Notes under the pieces: model-generated
Told to the model about the DNA's origin: nothing
The model's database searches: none
What the model saw: the letters and a program-made list of their open reading frames with translations, nothing else
DNA from: Anaerolineales bacterium
GTDB lineage: Bacteria; Chloroflexota; Anaerolineae; Anaerolineales; Villigracilaceae
Reading direction: 5' to 3'
Assembly (NCBI GenBank): GCA_016789205.1
Contig: JAEURF010000008.1
Location: forward strand, 1 to 15,468
Length of the DNA stretch: 15,468 nucleotides
Translations under genes and position numbers: made by a program
Shown: positions 1 to 6,852 of the stretch, piece by piece
How the letters are laid out: every line of letters begins with the position of its first letter
Position numbering within the stretch: the stretch's first letter is position 1

Positions 1-511
1 AAGCAAAGAAAGATTCTGTCGGTTCTTTCTTCATTACACTTAATACATCCCATTCATCATCATTCCCACCGGTGACATAACACTTAATACCTGTGCCTTT
101 CAAACGTTCTTCTGCCAGATTAACCCAATTGATTAATTTTTGTTTTGCTAAATCATTAAACAAACCTTCAACGGCTTTCGGGTCGGCTTGTAAACTTTTG
201 AATTCATCTTCTTCCATTACTTTGTAATAGAAACCGAGAATATCCAATTTAGAAGTTAATGCTTTCAATTCTTCTTCGGTTGTCAAATGTTCAACGCGTC
301 CTTGCACAGTAGCGCGATGATGCCCGTTAGATTCTTTGATAATCGGAATCATCAACTTGCCTTGAATGTCACCGCCCATGACGATAACATTGACTTCGTA
401 AAATTTTCCAGCGTTAATAAACTTACGAAACGTGCGTTCAGAGCCGTGAATATCCGTTGCGAAGAATAAACGGGTTGGATTCTTTTTGGGTTTCTTTGAA
501 AAGAAAGACAT
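1..511 (-). CDS. Calcineurin-like metallophosphoesterase (3' end cut by window edge)
   Basis: The reading frame opens at an ATG (509-511, minus) and stays open for 170 codons to the window edge, so the C-terminus is missing. The N-terminus has the metallophosphoesterase signature: D20-x-H22 in FFATDIHGS, then G46-G47-D48 in VMGGD, then G149-N150-D151 in CYVTGGNDD. These are the first metal-binding blocks of a two-metal phosphoesterase; the later His blocks would lie beyond the edge. A GGAG ribosome site sits just before the ATG. The gene begins 14 bp after the stop of the DeoR gene on the same strand, so the two are probably co-transcribed. There is no signal peptide, so it is likely cytoplasmic. 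The substrate is unknown; it could be a nucleotide, a phosphoprotein or a phosphodiester. Confidence 0.85.
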   Translation of the reverse strand, partial: MSFFSKKPKKNPTRLFFATDIHGSERTFRKFINAGKFYEVNVIVMGGDIQGKLMIPIIKESNGHHRATVQGRVEHLTTEEELKALTSKLDILGFYYKVMEEDEFKSLQADPKAVEGLFNDLAKQKLINWVNLAEERLKGTGIKCYVTGGNDDEWDVLSVMKKEPTESFFA

Positions 512-525
512 GTTTCTCCAAGTCT

Positions 526-1320
526 CTATGCCATTACTGGTGTAGATGAAGCAATTAAAGTTTCGATATTATGTTCTTCTAACGCCTCTAAAGCAGATGA
601 ATCTAGTTTATCGTCTGAAACGAGTTTGTCAACTTCATCTATATTTGCAATTTGAAAATTAGAAACCACGCCCCATTTGCTATAGTCAGCGGCGATGATG
701 ATAGAGCCTTTTGTACGTTCAATCATTTTACGCACCACTTCTGCCTCAGCATTGGTGGGGACTGTGCAACCGTGTTTGAGCGAGATTCCGTCTACGCCAA
801 GAATCGTTTTGTTAGCATAGACCAAGCCTAAATTGTCCATAGCGAAGCGCCCAGCAATAGAGTTTGAACGAGGCTGAAATTCTCCACCAATCAAAAAATA
901 ATGAAAGCCGGGGTTACCTAAATCCATTACAGCACTGACGTTGTTCGTAAAAACAGTGATATTTGAATCTCTGCGAATATATTGCAAAACTTGTGTAGCC
1001 GTTGTGCCACTGTTGATGAAAACAATATCTCCATCATCAATTAATGAAGCGGCGAGTTCGCCAATACGTCTTTTTTCTTCAGGATGTTGTTTTACTCTTT
1101 GTTGATATTCTGGTTCAAGAATCATGCGCTGATTCAAGATGGCTCCCCCGTGTGTGCGTTCTAAAATTCCTTTACTTTCCAACCATTCCAAATCGCGCCT
1201 GACAGTTGCTTCAGAGGCATCCAACATTTGACACAAATCTGCCGTTCGGGCAATTTGATGAATTGTCAGATATTCCTGAATTCGTTCTCGCCTTTGGGCT
1301 GGGATGAGTGGTTTGCTCAT
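526..1320 (-). CDS. DeoR-family transcriptional repressor
   Basis: This 264-residue protein has the standard DeoR layout. An N-terminal winged helix-turn-helix (about residues 10-62) has the family signature ASEATVRRDLEWLESKGI followed by RTHGGA. A DeoRC sugar-phosphate sensor domain follows (about 80-240), with FINSGTTATQ, FTNNVSAV, LIGGEF, ILGVDGI and IIAADYSKWG. Members usually repress carbohydrate or polyol catabolism and are released by a phosphorylated intermediate. The gene is transcribed away from the catabolic cluster at 1522-9661, the usual place for a local regulator. The only in-frame ATG before an upstream stop is used. I see no clear Shine-Dalgarno site before it. The metallophosphoesterase gene lies 14 bp downstream. 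The family call is firm; the effector and target genes are inferred. Confidence 0.95.
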   Translation of the reverse strand: MSKPLIPAQRRERIQEYLTIHQIARTADLCQMLDASEATVRRDLEWLESKGILERTHGGAILNQRMILEPEYQQRVKQHPEEKRRIGELAASLIDDGDIVFINSGTTATQVLQYIRRDSNITVFTNNVSAVMDLGNPGFHYFLIGGEFQPRSNSIAGRFAMDNLGLVYANKTILGVDGISLKHGCTVPTNAEAEVVRKMIERTKGSIIIAADYSKWGVVSNFQIANIDEVDKLVSDDKLDSSALEALEEHNIETLIASSTPVMA

Positions 1321-1363
1321 TAGGGTTCAGATTGAGAATGACGGAAATTGCGCACTTTCTTGG

Positions 1364-1433
1364 TTGATTATATAAGAATCTGATGAAATTTGCAAGTTTT
1401 ACCTTTTTTCATTATAATAAGATGAGTAATCAA
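1364..1433. promoter_or_regulatory. Divergent promoter pair sharing a palindromic -35 box
   Basis: TTGCAA at 1390-1395 is its own reverse complement. On the plus strand a perfect TATAAT (1413-1418) follows after exactly 17 bp. On the minus strand a perfect TATAAT (plus-strand ATTATA, 1367-1372) also follows after exactly 17 bp. One -35 hexamer could therefore serve both the DeoR gene and the cluster starting at 1522. An inverted repeat, TTGATTA (1364-1370) and TAATCAA (1427-1433), flanks the two -10 boxes and could be an operator, but that is a guess. The positions are read directly; promoter activity is inferred. Confidence 0.75.
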
Positions 1434-1458
1434 AATCATTTCAAACTAACTTTCGTTG

Positions 1459-1500
1459 AGATTGCTTCGCCACAAGAACAAGAACGTGGCTCGCAATGAC
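1459..1500. repeat. Dispersed REP-like hairpin, copy 1
   Basis: This 42-bp unit runs from AGATTGCT to GCAATGAC. It can fold through ATTGC/GCAAT and GCCAC/GTGGC arms separated by a small internal loop. A near-identical unit recurs at 5743-5785 with one indel and two substitutions. It lies in the leader between the promoter and the first gene at 1522. An apparent upstream TTG start at 1456 reads straight through it, which argues against that longer start. Confidence 0.75.
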
Positions 1501-1521
1501 ACAATCAAATGCGGAGATTTT

Positions 1522-2310
1522 ATGTCGAACAGTTCAATCGGGATGCAGGCGCAAGACCAGTCTGAACGTGAAAAGTTCGAGAATGAATTAAAGGCAATCC
1601 TAAAAGCCAGTGACGATGCAGGAATCCTTTTGAGGGTTATCGGGTCACTGGCTTTTCAAATGCACTGTCCGCAGTTTGGATATCTACAAGCCGCAATGGG
1701 ACGTGCTTATACCGATATTGATTTTGGGGCATATAGTAAACAAAACAAACAAATTTCCGAAATGATGTTGAAAATGGGATATATAGAAAATCGTGAAGTG
1801 TTTATCGGCACAGAAGGTGAACGCGCCATTTTTGATAAACCCGGCACGGGCTTGCATGTTGACATTTTTTACGAGAAATTAGATTTTTGTCACGCCATTT
1901 ATTGGAAAGACCGCCTCGAAGTTGACTCCCCTACAATACCTTTAACTGAATTATTGCTTGAAAAAATGCAAATTGTTCAAATCAATGAAAAAGATATTAT
2001 TGATACGATTATGTTATTGCTTGAACATCCGCTTGGGGATATTGATAACGAAACCATCAATATCAAATTTGCGGCGCAATTGTGCGCGAATGATTGGGGC
2101 TTATGGCGCACGACCACAATGAATCTTGATAAGGTCAAACAACTCGCTCAACATTACACACAACTCACCGATGAGCAAAAATCAAAAGTTACATCACAAG
2201 TAGATGAAATTGTTGCACGGCTGAATAGTGAACCGAAGCCTATGTCTTGGAAGTTACGCGACCGTGTTGGTGACCGAGTGAAATGGTATAAAGATGTGGA
2301 TGAGGTTTAA
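1522..2310 (+). CDS. Nucleotidyltransferase-fold protein, function unknown
   Basis: I place the start at the ATG at 1522, behind GGAG (1513-1516), giving 262 residues. A longer TTG start at 1456 would translate the upstream repeat. The protein shows the sparse signature of the DNA polymerase beta-like nucleotidyltransferase superfamily: G41-S42 in RVIGSLAF, D65-x-D67 in YTDIDFG, and a possible third carboxylate D114 in LHVDIFY. A helical C-terminal part follows, with PLTELLLEKMQ resembling the region after the catalytic core in AbiEii/MNT-type proteins. The CBS-domain gene starts 9 bp downstream, so the two are surely co-transcribed. No specific substrate is recognisable. Possibilities are transfer of a nucleotide to a small molecule or protein, or a non-catalytic ligand-binding role. 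The fold call is moderate and no function is claimed. Confidence 0.75.
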   Translation: MSNSSIGMQAQDQSEREKFENELKAILKASDDAGILLRVIGSLAFQMHCPQFGYLQAAMGRAYTDIDFGAYSKQNKQISEMMLKMGYIENREVFIGTEGERAIFDKPGTGLHVDIFYEKLDFCHAIYWKDRLEVDSPTIPLTELLLEKMQIVQINEKDIIDTIMLLLEHPLGDIDNETINIKFAAQLCANDWGLWRTTTMNLDKVKQLAQHYTQLTDEQKSKVTSQVDEIVARLNSEPKPMSWKLRDRVGDRVKWYKDVDEV

Positions 2311-2319
2311 GGAGTAATT

Positions 2320-3129
2320 ATGTCTAAACTCGTAAAAGATTTAATGCACGCAGGTTTAATTACCTGTAAGCCAGATGCTACGCTTGGTCAGGTGGCTGTA
2401 CTTTTACATCAACATCATGTTCATGCTTTGATTGTCAATGACCGAGATGGCAGAGCCGCAGGTATCATTTCTGATTTTGATTTGATGGCGGGTGAATGGC
2501 TTTCATCAGATGCAGAAAGTTTAAGCGCGATGAAAAAACTAACCGCTTCAGACTTAATGTCTCAGCCTGTTGACTCAATAGATGCAAATGCCACACTGAC
2601 AGAGGCTGTGAAAAAATTTACAGAACGCCAAATCAGCCGTTTGATGGTGACGGACAATGAAAAACCTGTCGGTATCCTTTCACTTTCGGATTTGGTAGCC
2701 AGCATTGCAAAGGCTGAAAAAGCAAAACGTGAAACCGTTGGTGATGTCATGTCTGATGCGATTTTGGTGTGCAGAGGAAAAACACCCGTTACCTCTGCCG
2801 CAGAAGCAATGACATCCTCTGGGTGGCGTTCAGTCTTAGTAGTAGATGCCAAAGGAAAAGTTCTCGGCGTTGTCAGCGGGCATGATTTGTTAAAATTTGC
2901 CCGTTCACCAGTCGATGAAAAAGTCATCGTCCGTGATGTGATGCACCCTGCTTTGACCATTGACATTAATGCCAGTCTCCGAGAAGCGGCAGATATGATG
3001 ATTCAAAATCATCATCATAGATTAGTGGTTGTTGATAAAGAAAATCCAGATGATTTTCCTTTAGGTGTGATTTCATCGTTTGATATTGTGGCAGAAATGG
3101 CAAAACCCGATTCGGTTTGGCAGAAATAA
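2320..3129 (+). CDS. Four-CBS-domain regulatory protein
   Basis: The 269 residues are almost entirely four CBS motifs in two Bateman modules, at roughly residues 7-60, 76-130, 140-195 and 204-265. Each begins with a V/L-x-D-L/V-M block (VKDLMHAG, ASDLMSQP, VGDVMSDA, VRDVMHPA). Each ends with a GIIS/GILS/GVVS/GVIS strand followed by a D-L/I helix. There is no enzymatic, channel or HTH domain, so this is a stand-alone sensor. CBS pairs typically bind AMP, ATP, SAM or related adenylates and control a partner protein. The ATG is preceded by GGAG, and the gene sits 9 bp after the nucleotidyltransferase-fold gene, which makes that protein the obvious partner candidate. The family call is firm; ligand and partner are unknown. 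Confidence 0.92.
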   Translation: MSKLVKDLMHAGLITCKPDATLGQVAVLLHQHHVHALIVNDRDGRAAGIISDFDLMAGEWLSSDAESLSAMKKLTASDLMSQPVDSIDANATLTEAVKKFTERQISRLMVTDNEKPVGILSLSDLVASIAKAEKAKRETVGDVMSDAILVCRGKTPVTSAAEAMTSSGWRSVLVVDAKGKVLGVVSGHDLLKFARSPVDEKVIVRDVMHPALTIDINASLREAADMMIQNHHHRLVVVDKENPDDFPLGVISSFDIVAEMAKPDSVWQK

Positions 3130-3136
3130 GACCTTC

Positions 3137-3209
3137 ACCACGAAGGACACAAAGTGTCACAAAGGTTTTAAATCTTTTCCTTCGTGTACCTTCGTGACCC
3201 TTTGTGGTT
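3137..3209. repeat. Imperfect inverted repeat between the CBS and dehydrogenase genes
   Basis: The left arm starts ACCACGAAGGACAC and continues with further CACAAAGG units. The right arm is its approximate reverse complement, ending CCCTTTGTGGT. The arms can pair over most of their length around an A/T-rich loop near 3168-3178. Similar CACGAAGG-type intergenic repeats are familiar from several bacterial genomes. It fills most of the gap and abuts the ribosome site of the next gene, so it could also shape mRNA stability or internal termination. Confidence 0.7.
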
Positions 3210-3233
3210 AAAAAACTTCAGGAGCAAATTTTC

Positions 3234-5666
3234 ATGGCAGAACTTCCCTCACAAGCGCAGGTGGTTATCATCGGTGGAGGCGTAGGCGGTTGTAGCATTG
3301 CGTATCACTTAACAAAATTAGGTTGGAAAGATGTCGTTGTTCTTGAACGTTATGAATTAACTTCGGGTTCTACATGGCATTCAGCAGGCTTGGTGGGTCA
3401 AATGCGTTCGGATGCAAATTTGACGCGCATGATGAACTACAGCACAAATCTGTATCGGGAGTTGAAAAAAGAAACAGGTCAAGATACAGGCTGGCGCGAA
3501 GTCGGAGGCGTGCGTTTGGCTTCATCGTATGAAAGAATGGAAGAGTTGAAACGTCTTGTGGGCATGGCGCGTTCTTTCGGCGTGGATATGGAATTAATCT
3601 CACCAAAAGAAGCGCAGAAAAAATTTCCGTTGATGTCTTTAGATGGAGTGGTTGGTGCGGCGTTTACACCCAGCGATGGAATTATTGACCCAAGCGGTTT
3701 GACGAATGCGTTAGCCACAGGCGCAAAAAATGGTGGCGCAAAATTTTTCTTAAATACAGTTGTAGAAAAAATAAATGTCAAAAATGGTCGTGTGCATGAA
3801 GTTGTGACGAATCAAGGAACAATCAAAACAGAAAATGTTGTTAATGCGGCGGGGTTATGGGGACGTGAAATTGGAAAAATGGTTGGCTTGAGTTTGCCGG
3901 TGATTCCAATGGCGCATTTATATTTAATGACTCAGCCGATTGAAGGCGTGGATAAAGCTACACCAACATTGCGCGACCCTGATTTATTAGTTTATTGGCG
4001 CGAAGAAGTTGGCGGATTTGTGATGGGCGGTTATGAACGCCAGCCTGCCACATTTGGATTAAATGGTTTACCAAAAGATTTTAAATTTCAATTACTGCCA
4101 CCTGATTGGGAACGCTTTACATCATTGATGGAAAATTCAATCAAGCGTGTGCCTGCTATGGAAAAAGCAGAAGTTAAAAAATTATTGAACGGACCAGAAG
4201 GTTTTACACCGGATGGTGAATTTTTGTTAGGTCCAACATCGGTCAAAGGTTTTTGGGTAGCATGTGCATTTTGCGCACACGGACTCGCTGGCTCTGGTGG
4301 TATGGGCAAAGTGATGGCAGAGTGGATTGTAAATGGCTTACCAGAATGGGATGTTTGGAGATTGGATGTAAGAAGATTTGGTCCGAACTATAACAGTCTT
4401 GATTATGCCGCCGCACGAACAATTGAAACTTATACACAATATTATGACATTCATTATCCGGGCGAAGAAAGAATGTCTCGCCGTAATCAGCGCGTCTCAC
4501 CCACTTATTATCGTTTGCGTGATTTAGGTTGTCACTTCGGGGAAAAATTTGGTTGGGAAAGACCCAATTGGTTTAAACCGTATGAAGAATTAGCAACACA
4601 TGGTCACGAACCAAATGGCTGGGCAAGAAATAATTGGTCGCGTGCGATTGGTCATGAACATTTGATGACGCGTGAATATGCGGGTTTATTTGATGAAACT
4701 TCATTTAATAAATTTGAAGTGCGTGGAGAGGGTGCGTTAAAGTTTTTGAATTCCGTTTGTGCGAATCAAATTGATGTGCCAGTGGGTCATTTGGTTTACA
4801 CACAATGTCTTAACAAACGCGGCGGCATTGAATGTGATTTCACGGTCAACCGCATTGCTGAAGATAGATTCTTCATCGTCACAGGAACTGCGTTTGGTCA
4901 ACATGATATGTCGTGGTTGTCGCTCAACATGCCCGAAGATGGAAGCGTAACGATTGAAGATGTCGGCTCAATGTATGCAGTTATCGGCATGTGGGGACCG
5001 AAAGCTAGAACGATTCTGCAAAAAGTAACCATGGATGATGTATCGAATGATGGTTTTCCATATATGACATCGAAACGAATCACAGTTGGAGATGTTCCTG
5101 TTATCGCTTCGCGCGTGACATATGTAGGAGAGCTGGGCTGGGAATTTTATTGTCCCATGGAATATGGTTTAAGACTTTGGGATACCTTATGGGAAGCTGG
5201 TAAGCTGGAAGGCATGGTCGCCGCTGGATATAAAGCAATTGAGTCACTTCGTTTAGAAAAAGGCTATCGCTATTGGAGTGGTGAAATCACACCGGACTAT
5301 ACTCCGTATGAAGCAGGTTTAGGTTTTGCAGTGAAATTAGATAAAGATAACTTTATCGGCAAAGAAGCATTGGTCAAGCAAAAAACGGAAGGCATCAAGA
5401 AAAAACTTTGTACAATTACATTAAATGATGACCGCACAATTGTGCTTGGCAAAGAACCGATTCGTGCAAACGGAAAAATTGTCAGTTGGGTGGCTTCGGG
5501 CGGGTATGGATATTCGGTCAAAAAATCTATGGCGTATGCGTACTTACCGATGGAATTTGCAAAAGCAGGAACAAAATTAGAGATTGAGTGTTTTGGTGAA
5601 CAAGTGAATGCAGAAGTTGCTCAAGCCGTTTTGTGGGACCCGAAAGGCGAGAGAATAAAGAAGTGA
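3234..5666 (+). CDS. FAD-dependent dehydrogenase with GcvT domain (dimethylglycine/sarcosine dehydrogenase family)
   Basis: The ATG at 3234 follows GGAG (3221-3224). A GTG at 3204 would start inside the inverted repeat and is less likely. The 810-residue protein has three parts. Residues 8-370 are a DAO-type FAD domain with G14-G-G-x-G-G, E38 for the ribose, and SGSTWHSAGL, whose H49 matches the covalent flavin histidine of dimethylglycine dehydrogenase. Residues 385-442 are an FAO_M-like linker ending FGEKFGWERPNW. The rest, from about 443, is an aminomethyltransferase (GcvT plus C-terminal) folate domain with GELGWEFY and AIESLRLEKGYRYW. The family oxidises an N-methyl amine at FAD and passes the one-carbon unit to tetrahydrofolate. 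Length and layout match intact family members. The precise substrate (dimethylglycine, sarcosine or another N-methyl compound) cannot be fixed. The neighbouring kinase, aldolase and aminotransferase suggest a less usual substrate. Confidence 0.92.
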   Translation: MAELPSQAQVVIIGGGVGGCSIAYHLTKLGWKDVVVLERYELTSGSTWHSAGLVGQMRSDANLTRMMNYSTNLYRELKKETGQDTGWREVGGVRLASSYERMEELKRLVGMARSFGVDMELISPKEAQKKFPLMSLDGVVGAAFTPSDGIIDPSGLTNALATGAKNGGAKFFLNTVVEKINVKNGRVHEVVTNQGTIKTENVVNAAGLWGREIGKMVGLSLPVIPMAHLYLMTQPIEGVDKATPTLRDPDLLVYWREEVGGFVMGGYERQPATFGLNGLPKDFKFQLLPPDWERFTSLMENSIKRVPAMEKAEVKKLLNGPEGFTPDGEFLLGPTSVKGFWVACAFCAHGLAGSGGMGKVMAEWIVNGLPEWDVWRLDVRRFGPNYNSLDYAAARTIETYTQYYDIHYPGEERMSRRNQRVSPTYYRLRDLGCHFGEKFGWERPNWFKPYEELATHGHEPNGWARNNWSRAIGHEHLMTREYAGLFDETSFNKFEVRGEGALKFLNSVCANQIDVPVGHLVYTQCLNKRGGIECDFTVNRIAEDRFFIVTGTAFGQHDMSWLSLNMPEDGSVTIEDVGSMYAVIGMWGPKARTILQKVTMDDVSNDGFPYMTSKRITVGDVPVIASRVTYVGELGWEFYCPMEYGLRLWDTLWEAGKLEGMVAAGYKAIESLRLEKGYRYWSGEITPDYTPYEAGLGFAVKLDKDNFIGKEALVKQKTEGIKKKLCTITLNDDRTIVLGKEPIRANGKIVSWVASGGYGYSVKKSMAYAYLPMEFAKAGTKLEIECFGEQVNAEVAQAVLWDPKGERIKK

Positions 5667-5689
5667 CGAGTAACGAGATACAGAGTCTT

Positions 5690-5785
5690 GTCATTGAGAG
5701 GAAGGAGTTTTTCCTGACAAAGCAATCTTATGATTATGTAGTAGATTGCTTCGCCACAAAGGACAAGAACGTGGCTCGCAATGAC
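5690..5785. repeat. Paired REP-like element (long hairpin), copy 2
   Basis: The right half (5743-5785) is nearly identical to the unit at 1459-1500. The left half is a diverged inverted partner. GTCATTG (5690-5696) pairs with CAATGAC (5779-5785), and AAGCAATCT (5720-5728) pairs perfectly with AGATTGCTT (5743-5751). The whole element can form a long imperfect hairpin. It fills the 199-bp gap between the dehydrogenase and kinase genes, the longest gap inside the cluster, and could be a BIME-like or MITE-like mobile repeat. Confidence 0.78.
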
Positions 5786-5865
5786 GAAAAATGAAGATGA
5801 AGAAAAGAATCAAGTTGAAGTCAAGTGTGAAGCGATGTTCTTAAATCCAAAATAGGAGAATGCAG

Positions 5866-6801
5866 ATGATGACAACTTTGTTAATTGATAAAGCGATAGC
5901 GAAAGTCCCGTTTTTGGCGGATTCAAAAAATATCAAAAAGATTCCGTTAAGTGGCGGAATCACAAATTTGAATTTTAAGATTGAGGCAGATGGACGGGCA
6001 TATGTGATTCGTTTGGCTGGTGAAGGCACTGACCAATTGGGAATCAAACGCGATGTAGAATATGCCGCCAACAAAGCCGCTGGTGATTTAGGCATTGCTC
6101 CTGAGGTGGTTTATTTTATTGAACCCGAAGGTTATATTGTGACGCGCTTTGTGAATGGCAAGCGCATTATGCCTGAAGATATTGTCAAGCCAGATTATTT
6201 AGCACGTATTGCAAAGAAGCTAAGATTGTTTCATCAGCGTGGACCTAAATTAAAAGGTGAGTTTAACATTTTCAAGCGTGTTGAAATGTTGACCAAAATA
6301 TCAAAAAGCAATAATGCCAAATTTCCACACGATTGGGATTGGATTATGCAAAAAACAAACGAAGTCCAAAAGGCTTTGGAAAAAGACACATATACGCCAA
6401 CGCCTTGCCATAATGATTTATTAAATTTGAATTGGTTAGATGAAGAAGTTGCTGGTGATATTGGTGAAATCCGTTTGTTAGATTGGGAATACGCAGGCAT
6501 GGGCGATATATTCTTTGACCTTGCAAATTTTTCACATCATCATCGTTTGAACGAAGAACAAGTTGAAGATTTCTTATATGAATATTTTGGCGAAGTGACC
6601 GACAAACAATATGCAAGATTACGTTTGATGTGGCCCATGTCTGAATTGCATGAAGCCATGTGGGGAACGACTCAAACGGGTATTTCTAAATTGGAAGAAG
6701 ATTTTCAAGGCTATGCTGATTTATGGTTTGGACGTTTTCGTCAGCATGTGACTGATTTTAGATGGGAGCAATGGTTGAAAGATGTAGCAAAGAAGAAGTA
6801 A
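5866..6801 (+). CDS. Choline/ethanolamine kinase-like phosphotransferase (APH superfamily)
   Basis: The start is ambiguous. ATGs lie at 5860, 5866 and 5869, and the GGAG at 5855-5858 is only 1 nt from the first but 7 nt from the second, so I choose 5866 (311 residues). The protein has an APH/choline-kinase fold. An N-lobe nucleotide loop, LSGGITNLNFKIEADG, is followed by YVIRLAG with the lysine-equivalent strand. The catalytic loop is CHNDLLNLNW (D184 in H182-N-D), and the metal-binding segment is LLDWEYAGMGDIFFDLANF (D206, E208). Relatives phosphorylate choline, ethanolamine, thiamine or amino-sugar hydroxyls with ATP. Between an N-demethylating dehydrogenase and an aldolase, it most plausibly phosphorylates the hydroxyl of the pathway's amino alcohol or amino-sugar substrate. 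The superfamily is firm; the substrate is inferred. Confidence 0.88.
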   Translation: MMTTLLIDKAIAKVPFLADSKNIKKIPLSGGITNLNFKIEADGRAYVIRLAGEGTDQLGIKRDVEYAANKAAGDLGIAPEVVYFIEPEGYIVTRFVNGKRIMPEDIVKPDYLARIAKKLRLFHQRGPKLKGEFNIFKRVEMLTKISKSNNAKFPHDWDWIMQKTNEVQKALEKDTYTPTPCHNDLLNLNWLDEEVAGDIGEIRLLDWEYAGMGDIFFDLANFSHHHRLNEEQVEDFLYEYFGEVTDKQYARLRLMWPMSELHEAMWGTTQTGISKLEEDFQGYADLWFGRFRQHVTDFRWEQWLKDVAKKK

Positions 6802-6817
6802 GAGAACAGAGAGTAGA
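6801..6817. repeat. Purine-rich spacer repeat, copy 1
   Basis: A 17-bp AGAGAACAGAG-type sequence overlaps the last base of the kinase stop codon. It recurs with one mismatch at 7741-7757, shortly after the next gene. Both lie between a stop codon and the ribosome site of the following cluster gene. Confidence 0.55.
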
Positions 6818-6852
6818 GAACAGTTTTCAGTAAACAGTAAAAGGAGAAAATT

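Noticed and set aside
287..469. Plus-strand 60-codon open frame at the left edge
   Set aside because: It lies antisense to the metallophosphoesterase gene, whose motifs are clear.
1456..1521. Longer TTG start for the nucleotidyltransferase-fold gene
   Set aside because: It would translate the dispersed repeat at 1459-1500 and lacks a ribosome site. The ATG at 1522 has GGAG at proper spacing.
1522..3129. Toxin-antitoxin or abortive-infection pair (nucleotidyltransferase plus partner)
   Set aside because: The partner is a CBS sensor, not a HEPN or HTH antitoxin, and the genes head a metabolic operon.
3204..3233. Upstream GTG start for the FAD/GcvT dehydrogenase
   Set aside because: The GTG is in the inverted repeat. 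The ATG at 3234 has GGAG 9 nt upstream and starts right before the FAD-binding strand.
1459..5785. Composite transposon or insertion sequence bounded by the repeats
   Set aside because: No transposase lies between the two copies, and the repeat units are short hairpins without target-site duplications that I can see.
5860..5865. First ATG of the kinase gene
   Set aside because: It is only 1 nt from the GGAG site; the ATG at 5866 has normal spacing. The two-residue difference does not affect the call.
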